This document shows, piece after piece, positions 60,820-64,000 of a DNA stretch of 64,000 nt. Below the pieces are notes generated by a model, which ran no database searches, was not told the origin of the DNA, and saw only the letters and a program-made list of their open reading frames with translations. The DNA lies in assembly GCF_016862275.1 (NCBI RefSeq), contig NZ_BOMQ01000053.1:62001-126000 (forward strand). Reading direction: 5' to 3'. Each line of letters begins with the position of its first letter. The first letter of the stretch is position 1. This DNA comes from Actinoplanes nipponensis. GTDB lineage: Bacteria; Actinomycetota; Actinomycetes; Mycobacteriales; Micromonosporaceae. Both the position numbers and the translations under genes were made by a program.

Positions 60820-61124
60820 TCGCTCCCACCGCCCGCTTGCACGCGGCCTGGCTCGAGGCGCACGCGGAGTGGGGTCCCGGCCGCCACGAGGACGGTTTCG
60901 GGCTGAGCCCGGCCGACGACGTGGCGCGCCGGCGCGGGCTGGCCACCTGGGCGATGAGCCGCATGCTCGACGAGGCGCGGGCGCTGGGGATGCGGCGGGT
61001 GCTGGCGGTCTGCGCGCCCGGCAACGCCGCGTCGGCGCGGACCATCGAGCGGTGCGGCGGGGTCCTGGAGGGCGTGGGGGAGACCGGGCACGGCGGCGCC
61101 GCGCGGTACTGGATCGACCTCTGA
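60807..61124 (+). pseudogene. GNAT acetyltransferase with internal deletion
   Basis: 105 residues. The N-terminal part (MPALIAPTARLHAAW, HAEWGPGRHEDGFGL) and the C-terminal part (RRRGLATWAMSRMLDEARALGM, NAASARTIERCGGVLEGV, RYWIDL) are both typical of one GNAT family. The middle, about 60 residues with the central beta-strands, is missing: SPADDVARRRGLATW joins the two ends in frame. With the core strands gone it cannot fold as a normal GNAT, so it is probably a decaying gene. It overlaps the previous gene by 13 bases. A translated short protein is still possible. Confidence 0.65.
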
Positions 61125-61180
61125 CCGAGCGCTTGACGACGTCGGCTGCACTGGCGGCAGGAGCGACGTCAGGAGACGCG

Positions 61181-61603
61181 ATGGACCACGCGCCGGACAG
61201 AGCGAACGACATCGAGATCCTCAAGCTGGTGCATTCCCACTTCGATCAGGACCTGCGCCAGTTCTGGGTACGGTCCAACATGTACCTGATCCTGACGGGC
61301 GTGCTGGTGTCCGCGTACGCGGCTACCGCGCCCAAGGGTGACTACTCGCTGGTCGTCGGTGTCTTCGGCCTGGTGGTCAGCGTCTTCTGGTTCGCGGTGG
61401 CCCGGGCGAGCTACCTGTGGATCTGCGCGTGGCGCGCCGAGCTGTGCCGCCTCGACGAGGAGATCGACCGGTTCCGGGCGATCGCGCGGACGGAACGCCT
61501 CCCGCTGCGGCCGCTCGCCTCGGCCACCGGGGTGACCCGATGGTTTCCGCTGGTGGTCGCCGCCGGCTGGACGACCCTGCTGCTGGCCACCGTCACGCAC
61601 TGA
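61181..61603 (+). CDS. Small membrane protein, possibly RipA-family octameric type
   Basis: 140 residues with three membrane segments (about 33-50, 57-75, 120-138). The start EILKLVHSHFDQDLRQFWVRSNMYLILTGVLVSAYA resembles the RipA octameric membrane protein family as I remember it; this is a weak call. ATG 61181 with AGGAGA five bases upstream. It stands alone between the GNAT remnant and a convergent gene. Confidence 0.65.
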   Translation: MDHAPDRANDIEILKLVHSHFDQDLRQFWVRSNMYLILTGVLVSAYAATAPKGDYSLVVGVFGLVVSVFWFAVARASYLWICAWRAELCRLDEEIDRFRAIARTERLPLRPLASATGVTRWFPLVVAAGWTTLLLATVTH

Positions 61604-61631
61604 CCGGCGTTCCCCGGCGACCCGCTGAGCC

Positions 61632-62123
61632 TCAGTGGGCGGCGCAGCAGGGCGTCGGATTCCGGGTCTCGAACGGCACCAGCCGCCCACCCGCCGCCGG
61701 TGTCGTCGTCAGCGTGAGCACCCCGGCCCGCCACTGCGGCCGGACGAAGCCGCCCGTGTCGATCAGCGTCGCCGGGTCCGCCGCGCCGCCGCCCAGCACC
61801 TCGACCCGTTCGATCGCGCTCAGCGCCAGCACCTCGGCCACGGTCAGCGTGCCGACCAGCAGCTCGGCCCCCGGGTACAGCACCGCGCGACCCGACCGCC
61901 CGTGCTCGGCGACCGCCGCCGGGCTCGGCGCGCCCAGCTCGGCCGGCGCCTCCCCGGCGAAGACCAGGCTCAGCGCCACGTGCGGCCGGGGCGAGCGGAC
62001 CAGGTGGGTGCAGGCCAGCACCGGCGCCGGGGACAGCGAGGCCAGCCAGTGTTCCGCCGCGGCCGGGTCCGGATGGTCCCGGGAGACCCCGATGACCACG
62101 GCCGCGGCGGAGTGGCCGGTCAC
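61632..62123 (-). CDS. Hypothetical protein, 163 aa
   Basis: No family recognised. The protein has a repeated hydrophobic/Ala-rich pattern without a signal peptide and ends PTPCCAAH with a Cys pair and His that could bind metal. GTG 62123 is chosen because it overlaps the stop of the PHP gene in GTGA; a longer frame from 62171 would start inside that gene. The coupling suggests a partner role to the phosphoesterase. Confidence 0.65.
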   Translation of the reverse strand: MTGHSAAAVVIGVSRDHPDPAAAEHWLASLSPAPVLACTHLVRSPRPHVALSLVFAGEAPAELGAPSPAAVAEHGRSGRAVLYPGAELLVGTLTVAEVLALSAIERVEVLGGGAADPATLIDTGGFVRPQWRAGVLTLTTTPAAGGRLVPFETRNPTPCCAAH

Positions 62124-63832
62124 CTCGGCAGGACCCAGATCGGGTTGGTGTAGAACCACAGGTCGCCCCACGGGTCGGCGTCGCCGATCACGTCGAGCTT
62201 CGGGCCCGCCGGGTCGGCCGCCGCGCCCATCAGGCCGGGCTGGGAGCGCTTGCCGTCGGTGCCACGCAGGCGCAGGTAGAACGGCTGGTCCAGGCGGCCC
62301 AGCGGGTAGGTCACGGACAGTCGCCGGGCGCCGGGCGAGACCTCGTAGGACTGCACGACCCGGGTGTCCGGCGCGGTGAAGGTGTCACCGGAGGCGACCG
62401 GGCCGGTCACCGAGCCGACGATCACGTCGACCCGGGCCAGCACCGGGATGAACTGCGCCCAGTTCGGCCGGTCCTGCAGGTCGATCTCGACGGTCAGCTC
62501 GGTCGCGGTGCCCCGCCTGACGTGCAGGACGCCGCCCAGCGGCGTACCCGTGGCGGCCCGGCGGTCGCCGGCCACCCGGACCCGCGCGTCCAGGCCCTTG
62601 ATCAGGCGGCCGTGGTCGACCCAGACCCGGCCGGCCCGCAGGCCGTCCATGACCGCCCGGTACGAGAACGACGTCGCGCCGACATTGGTCCGCCCGTAGT
62701 AGCCCGGCCAGAAGTCACCGGCCGTGGTGTTGACCTTGCCGGTGTACACCGGGTCCGGGTAGCGGCCGTCGGCCTCGAAGGCGCCGCCCGGCCCCCGCTC
62801 GGACTGGTCCAGGTAGTTGACGTGGCTGTCGGAGTTGACCGTGACCCACCAGGCCCGCCCCTCCGACAGCAGGCTGTCCCAGAGGCCGCCGACCGTCGCG
62901 GTCATCCAGTCGAAGCCGCCCCAGGTGCGGTAGCTCTCCAGCGGGTAGCCGGCGAACGAGGCCGCCGACGGGCTGTTGTCGTACAGCCCGCGCGCGCCGC
63001 CGCGCCCGTTCGGCGCCGGAATGCCGGCGGCCTGGTGGCCGGGGGCGCCCTCCATGCCGATCGCGACCGTCGGGTCGGCGTCGCGCCAGTTGCGGATCTC
63101 GTGCGGCGAGTCGATGCCGCGCCGGGCCGGGTGGTTGGCCAGGAACAGCGCCCCGTCGACCTTGCGCCGGCGGACCTGCTCGCCGAGGAACTTGATGCCG
63201 GCGATCGCGGTGGCCTCGTTCTGCGCCTCGGTGTTGGTGGCCGGCAGCTGCGAGCCGTCGAAGGTCTGCTCGAACTGCTGGAGCACCGCCACCTCGTGCC
63301 GGCCCGGGTGCACGAACACGGTGGCGTGCTCGGCCGCCGGGATGTTCCACTCCAGCCCCTGGAAGGTGAGCAGGTCGGGCAGCTCCCGGCGGGTGGCGAG
63401 GATGTCCGGGTTGACCTTGGCCACGCCGATCTTGGCGTGCGCGTTGCTGCCGTGGTCGGTGATCACGACCCAGTCCAGGCCGAACGCGCGCCCGTGGCCG
63501 GCCTGGTCGATCACCCGGTACTGGCCGTCGGAGCTGTGCTGGGTGTGGATGTGGTGGTCGCCGGCCAGCCAGCGGAACCCGCCCCGGGCGGTGCCGCCGC
63601 CGGCCGGGCCGTGCGAGTGCGGCAGCCCGGCGGCCACGGCGGCCGACGGCGTGGCGAGCACCGAAGCGGCCGCGCCGGCGCCGAGCAGGCCGGCGCCGCG
63701 CAGGAAACCCCGGCGCGAGACGTCCGAGGGCGACAGCTCGCCGTCCGGGACGCCCAGGTCAAGAGCCGGGGGTACGTCGCCGGCGGCGCCGTTTCCGGGC
63801 GAGTGATCGTGGTGGTGGTGGCCGTGACCCAT
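62120..63832 (-). CDS. Tat-exported PHP-domain phosphoesterase
   Basis: 570 residues. It begins MGHGHHHHDH, a His-rich stretch, followed near residue 35-70 by a twin-arginine signal (SRRGFLRGAGLLGAGAAASV ending near AVAA). The PHP metal-binding motifs are present in order: GDHHIHTQHS, VVITDHGS, GLEWN, FLANHPAR and VNSDSHVN. A C-terminal beta-rich domain (about 400-570) follows. The enzyme probably hydrolyses a phosphate ester outside the cell after folding with metals in the cytoplasm. ATG 63832; the start is not certain as no strong ribosome site lies at the right distance. Confidence 0.88.
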   Translation of the reverse strand: MGHGHHHHDHSPGNGAAGDVPPALDLGVPDGELSPSDVSRRGFLRGAGLLGAGAAASVLATPSAAVAAGLPHSHGPAGGGTARGGFRWLAGDHHIHTQHSSDGQYRVIDQAGHGRAFGLDWVVITDHGSNAHAKIGVAKVNPDILATRRELPDLLTFQGLEWNIPAAEHATVFVHPGRHEVAVLQQFEQTFDGSQLPATNTEAQNEATAIAGIKFLGEQVRRRKVDGALFLANHPARRGIDSPHEIRNWRDADPTVAIGMEGAPGHQAAGIPAPNGRGGARGLYDNSPSAASFAGYPLESYRTWGGFDWMTATVGGLWDSLLSEGRAWWVTVNSDSHVNYLDQSERGPGGAFEADGRYPDPVYTGKVNTTAGDFWPGYYGRTNVGATSFSYRAVMDGLRAGRVWVDHGRLIKGLDARVRVAGDRRAATGTPLGGVLHVRRGTATELTVEIDLQDRPNWAQFIPVLARVDVIVGSVTGPVASGDTFTAPDTRVVQSYEVSPGARRLSVTYPLGRLDQPFYLRLRGTDGKRSQPGLMGAAADPAGPKLDVIGDADPWGDLWFYTNPIWVLPR

Positions 63833-64000
63833 GTCCCATGGCTCCCGAAGATCGACAAGGATGACCAGGTCAATCTCGCGGGCGCAGCGCAACACCGCGT
63901 GGCGCCGGGATGACGGCCCGGCGAACAGGTGGCGGTTTCGGTGGACCGACCGGGTCCGGCCCGACATCCCCGCGTCCCAAGGCCGGCGGGGTGAGCCGCG

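Overview
The window is very high-GC DNA with dense gene packing, many GTG starts, frequent 4-bp GTGA/ATGA overlaps between genes and IdeR/DmdR-type iron boxes. This points to an actinomycete. The gene order dnaJ-rsmE ... phoH-ybeY-CNNM-cda-era ... recO-uppS and the style of the siderophore locus fit Micromonosporaceae or close relatives; the family assignment is inference.

Layout. (1) 46-5132: dnaJ, an unrecognised protein, a mostly empty stretch with a 15-bp tandem repeat, a TetR/epimerase pair with a double operator, then rsmE. (2) 5146-42175: a large iron-regulated siderophore locus. It holds two FecCD permeases and their ATPase, an MbtH protein, an asymmetric two-subunit ABC exporter, a membrane protein with a convergent two-component system, a secreted serine protease, one 6,964-residue six-module NRPS, a small membrane protein, a siderophore-binding lipoprotein, panD, a small ferredoxin-like protein, an SDR, a formyltransferase and an ornithine N-hydroxylase. 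(3) 42221-46918: accessory genes (GNAT, membrane-anchored protein, GH3 beta-glucosidase with a CebR-like operator, SDR). (4) 46942-58315: a housekeeping block with HIT, serine hydrolase, phoH, ybeY, CNNM/CBS, cytidine-deaminase-like, era, recO and uppS, interrupted by an acyltransferase and two lipoproteins. (5) 58328-63832: HAD, thiamine-binding, LysR and its divergent neighbour, an internally deleted GNAT, small proteins and a Tat-exported PHP phosphoesterase.

How the siderophore genes work together. Reading the adenylation-domain pocket residues by eye gives N5-formyl-N5-hydroxyornithine, beta-alanine, N5-hydroxyornithine, Thr, N5-hydroxyornithine, Gly. The module layout is A-T-E / C-A-T / C-A-T-E / C-A-T-E / C-A-T / C-A-T-TE. 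The predicted product, D-fhOrn - bAla - D-hOrn - D-allo-Thr - L-hOrn - Gly, is the exochelin MS sequence extended by glycine. The N-hydroxylase and formyltransferase make the ornithine building blocks, and both flank one iron box. panD makes beta-alanine from aspartate and is itself downstream of an iron box, so the pathway carries its own iron-controlled beta-alanine supply. The exporter, lipoprotein, permeases and ATPase complete secretion and re-uptake. Five iron boxes precede the five transcription units, which implies one iron-repressed regulon.
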